Origin: Actinotalea endophytica
GTDB lineage: Bacteria > Actinomycetota > Actinomycetes > Actinomycetales > Cellulomonadaceae
DNA length: 46,515 nt
Reading direction: 5' to 3'
Assembly: GCF_025717005.1 (NCBI RefSeq)
Contig: NZ_JAOVZU010000011.1
Span: 70,826-117,340 of the forward strand
A program made the position numbers and the translations under genes. Positions 1 through 8,283 of the stretch are shown here, piece by piece. Position 1 is the stretch's first letter. Every line of letters begins with the position of its first letter. A model generated the notes under the pieces. The model ran no database searches. It worked only from the letters and a program-made list of their open reading frames with translations, and was not told the origin of the DNA.

Positions 1-50
1 CCCCCGCCCCCCCGCCGCCGCCGGGGGGGTCCGCGGCCGCCGCCGCGGCG
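1..50. other. C/G homopolymer-like contig edge, probably artefact
   Basis: The first 50 bases are almost only C and G, beginning with runs of C. The mirror-image poly-G at the other end suggests two-colour-chemistry dark-cycle reads assembled onto both contig ends (a poly-G read on the minus strand appears as poly-C here). I would not interpret it biologically. Confidence 0.75.
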
Positions 51-59
51 GCCTCGGAC

Positions 60-1778
60 TTGCGTGGGCTCCGTAGCGACCGGCTCGACCTCGCGGCGCG
101 GATGATCGGTCCTGGCGCCGACGGCCTGGTGCGCCGCGCCGCCGTGACCACGATGGTGGCCGGCCGGCTCGCGCAGCTGTGGGACGCCGCGGTCGCCGAG
201 CTCGACGACTCCGAGGGCGTCGCGCTCGCCGCGGTCGGCAGCCTCGGGCGAGGCGACGCCAGCCCGGCCAGCGACCTGGACCTGCTCCTGGTCCACGACG
301 GGCGCAGCCACTCGGCGGCCGAGGTCGCCGCACTGGCCGAGCGGCTCTGGTACCCGATCTGGGACGCCGGGCTCCAGCTCGACCACTCCGTGCGGTCGCT
401 GGCGCAGTGCCGCCAGGTGGCCTCGCACGACCTGCCGGCGGCGGTCGGGCTGCTGGACCTGCGCCCGATCGCGGGGGACCGGGCGATCATCGCCCGGGCC
501 GGCTCGGCGTTGCTCGCCGACTGGCGCTCCGCCGCGCGCCGGCGGCTTCCCGAGCTGCTCTCGTCCACCAAGGCCCGGGCGGACCGATCCGGCGAGCTCG
601 CCTACCTGGTCGAGCCGGACCTCAAGGAGGCGCGCGGCGGCATCCGCGACGCGGTGGTCGTCTTCGCCCTGGCCGCGACCTGGCTCACCGACCGCCCGCA
701 CGGCGCGGTCGACGACGCCTACACCCACCTGCTCGACGTGCGAGACGCGCTGCACGTGGTGACGCGTCGGGCGACCAACCGGCTGCTCCGGGTCGACCAG
801 GACGAGGTCGCCGAGCTGGTCGGCGCCGAAGACGCCGACGAGCTCCTGGCCGGCCTGGCCGAGGCCGGACGCACGGTGTCGCACGCGCTCGACACCACCG
901 TTCGGCACGCCCGCCAGGCGCTCGAGCGCCCGTCGTTGCGTCGTCCGGTCCTGGTCCGCGGGCGCCGGCAGGCCCCGCGACTGCGCTCGGTCGGCGAGGG
1001 TCTGGTCGAGCACGACGGCGAGCTCGTGCTCGCCGCCGGCGTCCGGCCCGAGGACGACGCGCTGCTCGCCCTGCGTGCCGCGGCGACGTCCGCGCGCACC
1101 GGGCTCCCGCTGTCCCCGGTGACCGTGACGTCGCTCGCGCGGACGCCCGACCTTCCCGAACCCTGGCCGGCCGCGGCGCGGACCCACCTGCTCGCGCTGC
1201 TCGGCTCGGGCAGCGCCCAGATCCCGGTGTGGGAGACCCTCGACCTGGCCGGCGTCGTGACCCGCTGGATCCCGGAGTGGGCGGCAGTGCGCAACCGCCC
1301 GCAGCGTTCGCCCATCCACCGGCACACCGTGGACCGGCACCTGATCGAGACCGTGGCGCGTGCCGCGCGGCACAAGGGCGACGTCCGGATGCGCCGGGAC
1401 CTCCTGCTGGTCACGGCGCTGCTGCACGACATCGGGAAGGTCAAGGGCTCGACCGACCACTCGGTCACTGGCGCCGAGATCGCGCCGGGCGTGGTGCGAC
1501 GGATGGGCTTCGACGACGCCGAGGCGGTGGATGTCGGTCGCCTGGTGCGCCATCACCTCACGCTGGCGGACCTGGCCACCCAGGAGGACCCCGAGGCCCC
1601 GGCGACGATCGACGCGCTGCTCGAGGCCGCGGACCACCGGCTCGACCTGCTCGAGGTGCTGCGTGCGCTCACCGAGTCCGACGCCTCCGCGGCCGGGCCG
1701 AAGACCTGGACGCCGTGGCGCGCGCGGCTGGTCGACGACCTGACCGTGCGGGCCCGCGCCGCGCTCGGCGAGGCCTGA
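60..1778 (+). CDS. glnD: [Protein-PII] nucleotidylyltransferase GlnD, lacking C-terminal ACT domains
   Basis: GlnD modifies and demodifies the PII nitrogen-signalling protein (uridylylation in enterics, adenylylation in actinobacteria). The 572 residues carry the nucleotidyltransferase motif at about 60-80 ([19 protein letters not shown], with the metal-binding Asp pair of DLD), the GlnD helical linker, and an HD hydrolase domain at about 418-500 (HRHTVDRH, then LLHDIGK). Family members normally run to about 770-890 residues and end with two ACT domains that sense glutamine. Here a TGA follows directly after the HD-domain region, and ffh begins 120 bases later, so no ACT domain can be encoded. 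The first codon is a TTG without a ribosome binding site, and the frame stays open back to the contig edge, so the true start may lie off the contig. Identity is secure; the missing sensory part is discussed as a finding. Confidence 0.9.
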   Translation: MRGLRSDRLDLAARMIGPGADGLVRRAAVTTMVAGRLAQLWDAAVAELDDSEGVALAAVGSLGRGDASPASDLDLLLVHDGRSHSAAEVAALAERLWYPIWDAGLQLDHSVRSLAQCRQVASHDLPAAVGLLDLRPIAGDRAIIARAGSALLADWRSAARRRLPELLSSTKARADRSGELAYLVEPDLKEARGGIRDAVVVFALAATWLTDRPHGAVDDAYTHLLDVRDALHVVTRRATNRLLRVDQDEVAELVGAEDADELLAGLAEAGRTVSHALDTTVRHARQALERPSLRRPVLVRGRRQAPRLRSVGEGLVEHDGELVLAAGVRPEDDALLALRAAATSARTGLPLSPVTVTSLARTPDLPEPWPAAARTHLLALLGSGSAQIPVWETLDLAGVVTRWIPEWAAVRNRPQRSPIHRHTVDRHLIETVARAARHKGDVRMRRDLLLVTALLHDIGKVKGSTDHSVTGAEIAPGVVRRMGFDDAEAVDVGRLVRHHLTLADLATQEDPEAPATIDALLEAADHRLDLLEVLRALTESDASAAGPKTWTPWRARLVDDLTVRARAALGEA

Positions 1779-1812
1779 CCGGACCGCTCGGGCGGTCCAC
1801 CCCGCGGACACA

Positions 1813-1833
1813 CGCCGGGTGGGCCACCCGGCG
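1813..1833 (+). terminator. Hairpin after glnD
   Basis: Perfect 10-base inverted repeat CGCCGGGTGG / CCACCCGGCG with one central base, 35 bases after the glnD stop. There is no T tract, as is usual for very GC-rich actinobacteria, so terminator function is inferred from position and stem strength. Confidence 0.5.
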
Positions 1834-1856
1834 GGCTGCGTGGGGCCGCGCACAGG

Positions 1857-1862
1857 TACCCT
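1857..1862 (+). promoter_or_regulatory. Candidate -10 box of ffh
   Basis: TACCCT matches the actinobacterial -10 form TANNNT and would give a leader of about 29 bases containing the ffh ribosome binding site. A clear -35 box is not visible. The same hexamer occurs before rimP. Confidence 0.4.
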
Positions 1863-1897
1863 GTGGGGGCTCGTGCAGCAACCACCGGTGAGGTCCT

Positions 1898-3508
1898 GTG
1901 TTCGCCACTCTGTCCGACCGCCTGTCCGCGACGTTCAAGAACCTGCGGACCAAGGGCCGGCTCTCCGAGGCCGACATCGACGCGACGATCCGTGAGATCC
2001 GTCGCGCGCTGCTCGACGCCGACGTCGCCGTCCCCGTGGTCCGTGACTTCGCCGGCACGGTGCGCGAGCGCGCCCTGTCGGCAGAGGTGTCCGGTGCGCT
2101 GAACCCGGCCCAGCAGGTCGTGCAGATCGTGCACGAGGAGCTGATCGCCGTGCTCGGCGGCAGCCAGCGGCCGCTGACCTTCGCCAAGCGCCCGCCGACC
2201 GTCGTGCTGCTCGCCGGCCTGCAGGGCGCGGGCAAGACCACCCTGGCGGGCAAGCTCGCCCTGCACCTGCGCGAGCAGGGCCACACCCCGATGCTGGTCG
2301 CGGCGGACCTGCAGCGGCCGAACGCGGTCACCCAGCTCCAGGTGGTCGGCGAGCGGGCCGGGGTCCCGGTCTTCGCGCCGCACCCGGGCGCGAGCGACGA
2401 GGGCGAGCCGGAGGATGGTCGCCGCTGGTGGCAGCGCTCCGCCAAGGCCGACCCGGTCAAGGTCGCCCGCGACGGCCTCACGGAGGCGCGTGAGAAGCAG
2501 TACGACGTGGTGATCGTCGACACCGCCGGCCGTCTGGGCGTCGACGCGGAGATGATGCAGCAGGCCGCGGACATCCGGGACGCGGTCGACCCCGACGAGA
2601 TCCTCTTCGTGGTCGACGCGATGATCGGCCAGGACGCCGTGACCACGGCCCAGGCGTTCGCCGAGGGAGTCGGGTTCACCGGCGTCGTGCTGTCGAAGCT
2701 CGACGGCGACGCGCGCGGCGGTGCCGCGCTGTCCGTCGCGAGCGTCACCGGCCGGCCGATCATGTTCGCCTCGACCGGCGAGAAGCTCACCGACTTCGAG
2801 GTCTTCCACCCGGACCGGATGGCCTCGCGCATCCTCGACATGGGCGACGTCATGACGCTCATCGAGCAGGCGCAGAAGTCCTTCGACGCCGAGCAGGCCG
2901 AGAAGATGGCCGGCAAGCTCGTGGCCGGCGAGGACTTCACGCTGGACGACTTCCTGGTGCAGATGCAGCAGCTGCGCCAGATGGGCTCGATGAAGAAGAT
3001 GCTCGGCATGCTGCCCGGCATGGGGCAGATGCGGGAGGCGATCGACTCGTTCGACGAGCGCGAGGTCGACCGGGTCGAGGCGATCGTGCGCTCGATGACA
3101 CCGGGCGAGCGCGCGACCCCGAAGATCATCAACGGGTCGCGCCGCGCCCGCATCGCGCGCGGCTCAGGGACGTCCGCGACCGAGGTCAACCAGCTCCTCG
3201 AGCGGTTCACGGCGGCGCAGAAGATGATGCGCCAGATGGCCAAGGGTGGCGGGATGCCGATCCCGGGGATGGGCAACCTGCCCGGGACCGGACGCAAGGG
3301 CCGCGGCAAGCAGCAGGCGCCACGCAAGGTCAAGGGCCGGTCGGGCAACCCGGCCAAGCGCGCCCAGCAGGAGCGTGAGGCGTCCGAGCGTCGTTCCACG
3401 GCCCCGTCCGCACCGGGCGCGGCCTTCGGCCTCGGCGCCGGGCAGCCGAACGCGGACCCGTCGAAGGTCGAGCTGCCGCCGGGGATGGACAAGCTCTTCG
3501 GCCGCTGA
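1898..3508 (+). CDS. ffh: Signal recognition particle protein Ffh (SRP54)
   Basis: GTPase that binds signal sequences and 4.5S RNA and docks ribosomes to FtsY at the membrane. Order in the 536 residues: N-domain helices (1-85), G domain with P-loop GLQGAGKTTLAGKLA (about 107-121), DTAGRLGVD (G3), LSKLDGDARGG (G4 region), then the methionine-rich M domain with GMLPGMGQM and a basic tail. A polar insert of roughly 15-20 residues (about 166-186, around EPEDGRRWWQRSAK) lies in the G domain between APHPG and the helix VKVARDGL, where typical Ffh proteins are shorter. The GTG start is preceded by GGTGAGG at 1887-1893. It is monocistronic by spacing, with 209 bases before rpsP. Confidence 0.97.
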   Translation: MFATLSDRLSATFKNLRTKGRLSEADIDATIREIRRALLDADVAVPVVRDFAGTVRERALSAEVSGALNPAQQVVQIVHEELIAVLGGSQRPLTFAKRPPTVVLLAGLQGAGKTTLAGKLALHLREQGHTPMLVAADLQRPNAVTQLQVVGERAGVPVFAPHPGASDEGEPEDGRRWWQRSAKADPVKVARDGLTEAREKQYDVVIVDTAGRLGVDAEMMQQAADIRDAVDPDEILFVVDAMIGQDAVTTAQAFAEGVGFTGVVLSKLDGDARGGAALSVASVTGRPIMFASTGEKLTDFEVFHPDRMASRILDMGDVMTLIEQAQKSFDAEQAEKMAGKLVAGEDFTLDDFLVQMQQLRQMGSMKKMLGMLPGMGQMREAIDSFDEREVDRVEAIVRSMTPGERATPKIINGSRRARIARGSGTSATEVNQLLERFTAAQKMMRQMAKGGGMPIPGMGNLPGTGRKGRGKQQAPRKVKGRSGNPAKRAQQEREASERRSTAPSAPGAAFGLGAGQPNADPSKVELPPGMDKLFGR

Positions 3509-3560
3509 GCGGTCGCGCGCGCCGTCGGTGACCTCGAGTTCGCCACCACCCCTCGTCCGG

Positions 3561-3591
3561 TGTGACCGGGAGGCACGTGGTCTGGCACAAT
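3561..3591 (+). promoter_or_regulatory. Candidate rpsP promoter
   Basis: TGTGAC (3561-3566) and CACAAT (3586-3591) with a long 19-base spacer. The -10 sits in TGG-CACAAT, the same extended form seen before rplS (TGG-CAAACT), lepB, dxr and ribF. It predicts a leader of about 120 bases for rpsP. The leader contains a 7-bp hairpin CGGACGG / CCGTCCG at 3610-3632 with a nine-base loop. Confidence 0.45.
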
Positions 3592-3717
3592 GTCCCGCTG
3601 TACCCGGCGCGGACGGCCCCTCTACCCGTCCGTACGTCGTGTCCTCGGTCCGATCGGCTGCCTACCCCACGGGACGCCCACCCGGACCACATCGCCAGAA
3701 CCAGGAGTGACCACTCA

Positions 3718-4152
3718 GTGGCCGTCAAGATCCGTCTGAAGCGTCTCGGCAAGATCCGGGCGCCGTACTACCGCATCGTCGTCGCCGACTCCCGCACCAA
3801 GCGGGACGGTCGCGTGATCGAGGAGATCGGCAAGTACCACCCCACGGAGGAGCCCTCGCTCATCGAGGTCAAGTCCGACCGCGCGCAGTACTGGCTCGGC
3901 GTCGGCGCGCAGCCGACCGAGCAGGTGCTCGCCATCCTGAAGATCACCGGTGACTGGCAGACCTTCAAGGGTCTCCCGGGCACCGAGGGCACCCTCAAGA
4001 CCAAGGGCACCTCGGTCGACGCCGCCACCGCCGTCAAGGCCGCGACGGACGCCGCCGAGAAGGCCAAGGCCAAGGCTGCCGAGAAGAAGGCTGCTGCCGA
4101 GGCTCCGGCCGAGGAGACCGCTGAGGCTCCCGCCGAGGAGACCGAGGCCTGA
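3718..4152 (+). CDS. rpsP: 30S ribosomal protein S16 (bS16)
   Basis: Structural protein of the 30S subunit and an early assembly factor. The S16 core is clear ([21 protein letters not shown] at the start, then [18 protein letters not shown], and [13 protein letters not shown]). The 144-residue product is longer than the usual 80-90 core because of an Ala/Lys/Glu/Pro-rich tail (about 105-144), a form common in actinobacteria. I chose the GTG at 3718 because it gives the canonical MAVKIR start with AGGAG at 3703-3707; the frame stays open upstream to 3562 but that part is the leader. The stop overlaps the next start by one base (TGATG). Confidence 0.97.
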   Translation: MAVKIRLKRLGKIRAPYYRIVVADSRTKRDGRVIEEIGKYHPTEEPSLIEVKSDRAQYWLGVGAQPTEQVLAILKITGDWQTFKGLPGTEGTLKTKGTSVDAATAVKAATDAAEKAKAKAAEKKAAAEAPAEETAEAPAEETEA

Positions 4153-4388
4153 TGCTCGCCGACGCCCTCGAGCACCTGGTCCGCGGCATCGTCGACCACC
4201 CGGACGACGTGCGCGTCCAGGGTCGGACCCTGCGCCGCGGCGAGCTGCTCGAGGTGCACGTGAACCCCGAGGACCTGGGCCGAGTGATCGGCCGGTCGGG
4301 GCGCACGGCGCGAGCGCTGCGCACCGTGGTCGGTGCGCTGAGCCGCGGCAACGTCCGGGTCGACGTCGTGGACGTCGACCGGCGCTGA
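4152..4388 (+). CDS. khpA: KH-domain RNA-binding protein (KhpA/YlqC family)
   Basis: A 78-residue single KH domain. The KH loop is IGRSGRTARALRT (GxxG form) inside VNPEDLGRVIGRSGR. The family (KhpA, Rv2908c-like) lies between rpsP and rimM in many Gram-positives; in streptococci KhpA forms a complex with KhpB that binds RNA, and in this context a ribosome-biogenesis role is inferred. It is coupled to rpsP by a one-base stop/start overlap and followed by a strong hairpin that probably ends the two-gene unit. Confidence 0.93.
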   Translation: MLADALEHLVRGIVDHPDDVRVQGRTLRRGELLEVHVNPEDLGRVIGRSGRTARALRTVVGALSRGNVRVDVVDVDRR

Positions 4389-4402
4389 CCGCACCGCACT
4401 GC

Positions 4403-4438
4403 TCGGGCCCGGACCCCTACGCTGGGGACCGGGCCCGA
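4403..4438 (+). terminator. Long hairpin after the KH gene, with a -10-like loop
   Basis: Stem TCGGGCCCGG (4403-4412) with CCGGGCCCGA (4429-4438), an A-A mismatch, then CCCC / GGGG, loop TACGCT. The stem has 14 pairs in total and stands 15 bases after the stop. The loop hexamer TACGCT also fits the local -10 form and lies about 80 bases before rimM, so terminator and promoter may be superimposed. Confidence 0.65.
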
Positions 4439-4503
4439 CGTGCGTCCGGGCCCGGCCACCCGGTCAGGCACCGACCACCGCCCGTCCAGCACCAGGAGGA
4501 CTC

Positions 4504-5037
4504 GTGCAGCTCGCCGTCGGGACCGTCGGACGCGCCCACGGGCTGCGCGGCGAGGTGGCCGTGGACGTCCGCACGGACGTGCCGGCCGAGCGTTTCGCCG
4601 CCGGCGCCGTGCTCGGCACGGACCCCGATCGGGGCCCGCTCACGGTGGTCCGGGCGCGCCCCCAGGGCGAGCGGTGGTACCTGACCTTCGAGGGTGTCGT
4701 GGACCGCACGGGTGCCGAGGCGCTGCGCGGCACGGTGCTCCAGGTCGAGGCAGAGGTCTCGGACGAGGACGACGCGTGGTACCTGCACGAGCTGGTCGGC
4801 CTGCGTGCCGAGCTCGTGGACGGGACCTCGGTGGGTGAGGTCGTGGGGCTCGAGCACCTCCCTGCGCAGGACGCCCTCGTGGTCGCCGAGCTGGACGGGA
4901 GCCGGACGTTGGTGCCGTTCGTGGCCGCCATCGTGCCGACGGTGGACATCGAGGGCGGGCGGGTCGTGCTCGATCCGCCGGCCGGCCTCCTCACCGGGGT
5001 CGGCGAGCCCGATGTCGACCTGCCGGACGAGGGCTGA
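4504..5037 (+). CDS. rimM: Ribosome maturation factor RimM
   Basis: 16S rRNA processing factor that binds S19 and helps mature the 30S head. The N-terminal barrel begins [20 protein letters not shown] (about 3-22), a RimM hallmark. The C-terminal PRC-barrel contains [15 protein letters not shown] and [18 protein letters not shown], then [21 protein letters not shown]. Length 177 is typical. GTG start with AGGAGGA at 4494-4500. Only one base separates its stop from the trmD start, so the two are surely cotranscribed. Confidence 0.96.
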   Translation: MQLAVGTVGRAHGLRGEVAVDVRTDVPAERFAAGAVLGTDPDRGPLTVVRARPQGERWYLTFEGVVDRTGAEALRGTVLQVEAEVSDEDDAWYLHELVGLRAELVDGTSVGEVVGLEHLPAQDALVVAELDGSRTLVPFVAAIVPTVDIEGGRVVLDPPAGLLTGVGEPDVDLPDEG

Positions 5038-5038
5038 C

Positions 5039-5806
5039 GTGCGCGTCGACGTCGTCACGATCTTCCCCGAGTACCTCCGCCCGCTCGAGCTCTCGCTGGT
5101 GGGCAAGGCCCGCGAGGCGGGGTTGCTCGACCTTCGGGTGCACGACCTGCGGGGCTGGACGACCGACCGGCACCGCACCGTCGACGACACCCCGACGGGC
5201 GGCGGCGCGGGGATGGTCATGCGCCCGGACGTGTGGGGCGTCGCCCTGGACGACCTGCTCGACGAGGGGTCCGAGCTGGTGCTACCCACCCCGTCCGGTG
5301 AGGTGTTCACCCAGCGCACGGCGGAGCGCCTCGCCGACGTCGGCCACCTGGTGGTCGCCTGTGGGCGGTACGAGGGGATCGACGCACGGGTCGTCGAGCA
5401 CTACCGCGCCGCCGGGGTGCGCGTCACCGAGCTGTCGATCGGCGACTACGTGCTCAACGGGGGAGAGGTCGCCGCGCTCGTCGTGGTCGAGGCCGTCGCG
5501 CGGCTGCTGCCCGGGGTGGTCGGGAACCCGGAGTCGCTCGTCGAGGAGTCGCACGGCGCGGCCGGGCTGCTCGAGTACCCCGTGTACACGCGGCCGCCGT
5601 CCTGGCGCGGGCTGGACGTGCCCGAGGTGCTGCTCTCCGGGCACCACGCGAAGATCGCCCGCTGGCGCCGCGACCGGGCGCTCGAGCGCACGGCTGCCCG
5701 CCGACCCGACCTGCTCCGGGCGCTGGCCCCCGACGGCCTCGACGCCGCGGACCGAGCGGTGCTGGACGCGGTCGCGGCCGAGGAGCCAGGTCCCGACCTC
5801 GGGTGA
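5039..5806 (+). CDS. trmD: tRNA (guanine-37-N1) methyltransferase TrmD
   Basis: SPOUT methyltransferase making m1G37, which prevents +1 frameshifting. The 255-residue protein starts at GTG 5039 ([19 protein letters not shown]). TrmD motifs: [13 protein letters not shown] (about 50-62), the SAM knot with [12 protein letters not shown], and [17 protein letters not shown], then the C-terminal helical domain with [21 protein letters not shown]. It follows rimM directly, the usual rimM-trmD pair; rplS comes next but has its own promoter and leader. Confidence 0.97.
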   Translation: MRVDVVTIFPEYLRPLELSLVGKAREAGLLDLRVHDLRGWTTDRHRTVDDTPTGGGAGMVMRPDVWGVALDDLLDEGSELVLPTPSGEVFTQRTAERLADVGHLVVACGRYEGIDARVVEHYRAAGVRVTELSIGDYVLNGGEVAALVVVEAVARLLPGVVGNPESLVEESHGAAGLLEYPVYTRPPSWRGLDVPEVLLSGHHAKIARWRRDRALERTAARRPDLLRALAPDGLDAADRAVLDAVAAEEPGPDLG

Positions 5807-5865
5807 CGCCGGGACGGGCGGGGCGGAAGCGTGCGGACCCGACGTCGCTCGCAGCGCCGCGGGTG

Positions 5866-5874
5866 TGGCAAACT
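5866..5874 (+). promoter_or_regulatory. Candidate extended -10 of rplS
   Basis: TGG-CAAACT, matching the TGG-CANNNT form seen elsewhere in this window. It places transcription start near 5881, leaving a leader of about 130 bases before rplS. No convincing -35 is seen. Confidence 0.4.
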
Positions 5875-5897
5875 AGTCGGTCGGTGTGCGCCCGCTG

Positions 5898-6000
5898 GCC
5901 TCTGCCACAGGGGAGGCGGCTCGAACGGCGTGCACGACTCAGATGAGCCGGGGTCCTGACGGGACCCGGCCCGACACCGCGTCTGACCTGTGGCAGGGGC
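5898..6000 (+). promoter_or_regulatory. Structured mRNA leader of rplS
   Basis: Bases 5898-5911 pair with 5987-6000 in a 14-bp stem containing one G-U pair. It encloses a second hairpin at 5947-5970 (nine pairs, one bulged G, loop UGACG). The closing stem ends a few bases before the rplS ribosome binding site AAGGAG. This is the geometry expected for ribosomal-protein autoregulation, most simply by L19. I could not match it to a named RNA family from memory. Confidence 0.65.
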
Positions 6001-6012
6001 GAAGGAGAGACG

Positions 6013-6369
6013 ATGCACATCCTCGACTCGGTCGACGCAGCCTCGCTGCGCGACGACATCCCCGCCTTCCGGCCCGGCGACACCGTCAAGGTGAACGTCA
6101 AGGTCGTCGAGGGCACCCGCTCCCGCATCCAGGCCTTCCAGGGTGTGGTCATCCGCCGCTCCGGCGGTGGCGTGCGCGAGACCTTCACGGTTCGCAAGGT
6201 CAGCTTCGGCGTCGGCGTCGAGCGGACCTTCCCGGTCCACTCGCCGACCATCGAGTCCCTCGAGGTGGTCACCCGCGGCGACGTGCGGCGCGCGAAGCTC
6301 TACTACCTGCGCAAGCTGCGCGGCAAGAAGGCGAAGATCAAGGAGAAGCGCGAGACCGTCGCGCGCTGA
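6013..6369 (+). CDS. rplS: 50S ribosomal protein L19 (bL19)
   Basis: 118-residue L19 located at the 30S-50S interface. Diagnostic stretches: [51 protein letters not shown] and [22 protein letters not shown] start with GAAGGAGA about eight bases upstream. It is monocistronic: its own promoter and structured leader precede it and a strong terminator follows. Confidence 0.98.
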   Translation: MHILDSVDAASLRDDIPAFRPGDTVKVNVKVVEGTRSRIQAFQGVVIRRSGGGVRETFTVRKVSFGVGVERTFPVHSPTIESLEVVTRGDVRRAKLYYLRKLRGKKAKIKEKRETVAR

Positions 6370-6375
6370 GCTCCA

Positions 6376-6411
6376 CGACGGGCGGCCATCCCACGGGGTG
6401 GCCGCCCGTCG
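6376..6411 (+). terminator. Terminator after rplS
   Basis: Stem CGACGGGCGGCCA / TGGCCGCCCGTCG extended by CC/GG past a bulged T, loop CACG, starting seven bases after the stop. It has 15 pairs and is one of the most stable hairpins in the window. There is no T tract. Confidence 0.85.
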
Positions 6412-6479
6412 GCGTCCCCGCGCTCGTCCCGTCCGCGGCGCGCCGTTCCTCGATCGGGTTCGGGACACGCCGACCGGCA

Positions 6480-6488
6480 TGGCAGAGT
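6480..6488 (+). promoter_or_regulatory. Candidate extended -10 of lepB (leaderless start)
   Basis: TGG-CAGAGT, ending seven bases before GTG 6496. With initiation 7-8 bases after the hexamer, the mRNA would begin at the start codon. There is no Shine-Dalgarno near any of the candidate lepB starts, which agrees. Confidence 0.5.
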
Positions 6489-6495
6489 GGTGGCC

Positions 6496-7218
6496 GTGAC
6501 CGACGAGCACCCCACCCGCGAGCGCGTCGGACGGCAGCGGAGCGGGTGGGCGACCCTCGTCCGGGAGACCGCGATCATCGTGGTCAGCGCGATCGTCCTG
6601 TCCCTGGTCATCAAGACCTTCCTCGCCCAGGCGTTCTACATCCCCTCGGGTTCGATGGAGCAGACGCTCATGGTCGGCGACCGGGTGATGGTGACGAAGC
6701 TCGCGCCCGGCCCGTTCCAGGTGCACCGCGGCGACATCGTGGTGTTCGCCGACCCGGGCGGCTGGCTCTCCGAGCCTCCTCCCCAGAGCTCCTCCGGCCT
6801 CGGCGGCGTGATCGGGCAGGTGCTGACCTACATCGGCCTGCGGCCCTACGACGCCGGGGAGCACCTGATCAAGCGGGTGATCGGGGTCGCGGGCGACCAC
6901 GTGGAGTGCTGTGACGAGCAGGGCCGCCTCATGGTGAACGGCGTGCCGATCGACGAGCCGTACCTCGCGGCCGGTGCGATGCCGAGCGAGATCGACTTCG
7001 ACATCACGGTGCCCGAGGGCTCGCTGTGGGTGATGGGCGACAACCGGCAGGACTCCGAGGACTCCCGCTACCACCAGGGCGACCCCGGCGGCGGTTCGAT
7101 CCCGGTCTCCAACGTCGTGGGCGTGGCGTTCGTGACGCTCTGGCCGTTCGACCGGATCTCCTTGCTGCGCAACCCGGGCGCCACCTTCGCCGACGTACCG
7201 GACCAGAGCGGGCCGTGA
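6496..7218 (+). CDS. lepB: Signal peptidase I LepB
   Basis: Membrane serine protease that cleaves signal peptides from exported proteins. From the GTG at 6496 the 240-residue protein has a short basic cytoplasmic segment, one transmembrane helix (about 25-45), then box B SGSMEQTLMVGDRVMV with catalytic Ser53, box D KRVIGVAGDHVE with the general-base Lys126, and box E VMGDNRQDSEDSRYH. The loop between boxes is extended with a Pro/Ser-rich segment. Earlier in-frame GTGs exist at 6487 and 6490; I prefer 6496 because of the -10 box spacing. The stop overlaps the rnhB start (GTGA). Confidence 0.95.
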   Translation: MTDEHPTRERVGRQRSGWATLVRETAIIVVSAIVLSLVIKTFLAQAFYIPSGSMEQTLMVGDRVMVTKLAPGPFQVHRGDIVVFADPGGWLSEPPPQSSSGLGGVIGQVLTYIGLRPYDAGEHLIKRVIGVAGDHVECCDEQGRLMVNGVPIDEPYLAAGAMPSEIDFDITVPEGSLWVMGDNRQDSEDSRYHQGDPGGGSIPVSNVVGVAFVTLWPFDRISLLRNPGATFADVPDQSGP

Positions 7219-7928
7219 CCCGCCCCCGGCCCGACCTCCGCCTCGAGCGCAGCCTGCTGCGCGCCGGTGCCCGCGTCCTGGTCGGGATGGACGAGGTGGG
7301 CCGTGGTGCGCTGGCCGGCCCGGTCAGCGTCGGGGCCGTCGCGGTGGACCTCACCACCCGGTCCGGGCCCCGCGGTGTCGCGGACTCGAAGCTGTTGACA
7401 CCGGCCGCGCGGACCGCCCTGCTTCCGGCGCTGAGCCGTTGGGGCGTCGCGCGGGCCGTCGGGCACGCGTCGCCGGAGGAGATCGACGCACTGGGCATCA
7501 TCGGGGCGCTCCGGCTCGCGGGCACCCGGGCGCTGGCGGCCCTCGGGACCGAGGTCGACGTCGTGCTCCTGGACGGCTCGCACGACTGGCTCACCCGGCC
7601 GGCAGGTGAGCTCGACCTGTGGGAGCTCGACGTGGCGCCGCCCGACCAGGAACCCGTGGTGCACACCCGGGTCAAGGCCGACCAGCGGTGCGCCTCGGTC
7701 GCCGCGGCCAGCATCCTCGCCAAGTGCGAGCGCGACGCGCTGATGGTCGGGCACGCGGCCGACCACCCCGCCTACCGGTGGGACGAGAACAAGGGATACG
7801 GCGCCCCCGAGCACCTGCAGGCCCTGCGCACGGTCGGACCGAGCGCGCTGCACCGGCGCAGCTGGAACCTGCCGGGAGCGGAACCGGCCGTGGATGCGGT
7901 GGCGGGTCGGCCGCTGGCGTCTCGATAG
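7215..7928 (+). CDS. rnhB: Ribonuclease HII
   Basis: Cleaves the RNA strand of RNA-DNA hybrids and single ribonucleotides in DNA. The 237 residues contain the RNase HII active-site start GMDEVGRGALAGPV (Asp-Glu pair), DSKLLTPAART, the central Asp in VVLLDGSHDW, and KADQRCASVAAASILAKCERDALM, then WDENKGYGAPEHLQAL near the end. It starts at GTG 7215 inside the lepB stop, so it is translationally coupled to lepB; lepB-rnhB adjacency is conserved in actinobacteria. Confidence 0.96.
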   Translation: MTRPRPDLRLERSLLRAGARVLVGMDEVGRGALAGPVSVGAVAVDLTTRSGPRGVADSKLLTPAARTALLPALSRWGVARAVGHASPEEIDALGIIGALRLAGTRALAALGTEVDVVLLDGSHDWLTRPAGELDLWELDVAPPDQEPVVHTRVKADQRCASVAAASILAKCERDALMVGHAADHPAYRWDENKGYGAPEHLQALRTVGPSALHRRSWNLPGAEPAVDAVAGRPLASR

Positions 7929-7942
7929 GCCATCATGGAGCC

Positions 7943-8248
7943 GTGAGCGCAGAGGACCTCGAGAACTACGAGACCGAGATGGAGCTCGCGCTCTACCGCG
8001 AGTACCGCGACGTCGTCGGGCTGTTCTCCTACGTCGTCGAGACCGAGCGCCGGTTCTACCTCGCCAACCAGGTGGACCTGCAGGTGCGATCGGCCGCCGG
8101 CGAGGTGTACTTCGAGGTCACCCTCGGTGACGCGTGGGTGTGGGACGTGTACCGGTCGGCGCGGTTCGTGCGCGCGGTCCGCGTCGTGACCTTCAAGGAC
8201 GTCAACATCGAAGAGCTCGCGAAGTCCGAGCTCGACGTCCCGCGCTGA
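7943..8248 (+). CDS. DUF2469 family protein
   Basis: A 101-residue acidic protein (MSAEDLENYETEMELALYRE ... FSYVVETERRFYLANQVDL ... YFEVTLGDAWVWDVYR), matching the actinobacterial family of Rv2901c, which always follows rnhB. No catalytic motif is visible and the function is unknown; position suggests a link to the lepB-rnhB unit. GTG start at 7943. CATCAT at 7931-7936, six bases upstream, could be a leaderless -10 box; the GGAG directly before the start is too close to be a good ribosome binding site. Confidence 0.92.
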   Translation: MSAEDLENYETEMELALYREYRDVVGLFSYVVETERRFYLANQVDLQVRSAAGEVYFEVTLGDAWVWDVYRSARFVRAVRVVTFKDVNIEELAKSELDVPR

Positions 8249-8256
8249 GCGGCTGA

Positions 8257-8273
8257 CGGCGGCTACGCCGCCG
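8257..8273 (+). terminator. Small hairpin after the DUF2469 gene
   Basis: CGGCGG / CCGCCG with loop CTACG, nine bases after the stop. It is only six pairs but well placed. The 158-base gap that follows contains further CCGGC-rich inverted repeats. Confidence 0.4.
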
Positions 8274-8283
8274 GCGAGGCATC

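Noticed and set aside
1669-3588. Very long antisense open frame opposite ffh, and similar frames opposite glnD, rpsB, infB and pnp
   Set aside because: In DNA this GC-rich, stops are rare in every frame. These frames are Arg/Pro/Ala/His-rich with no family motifs and lie entirely opposite well-identified genes.
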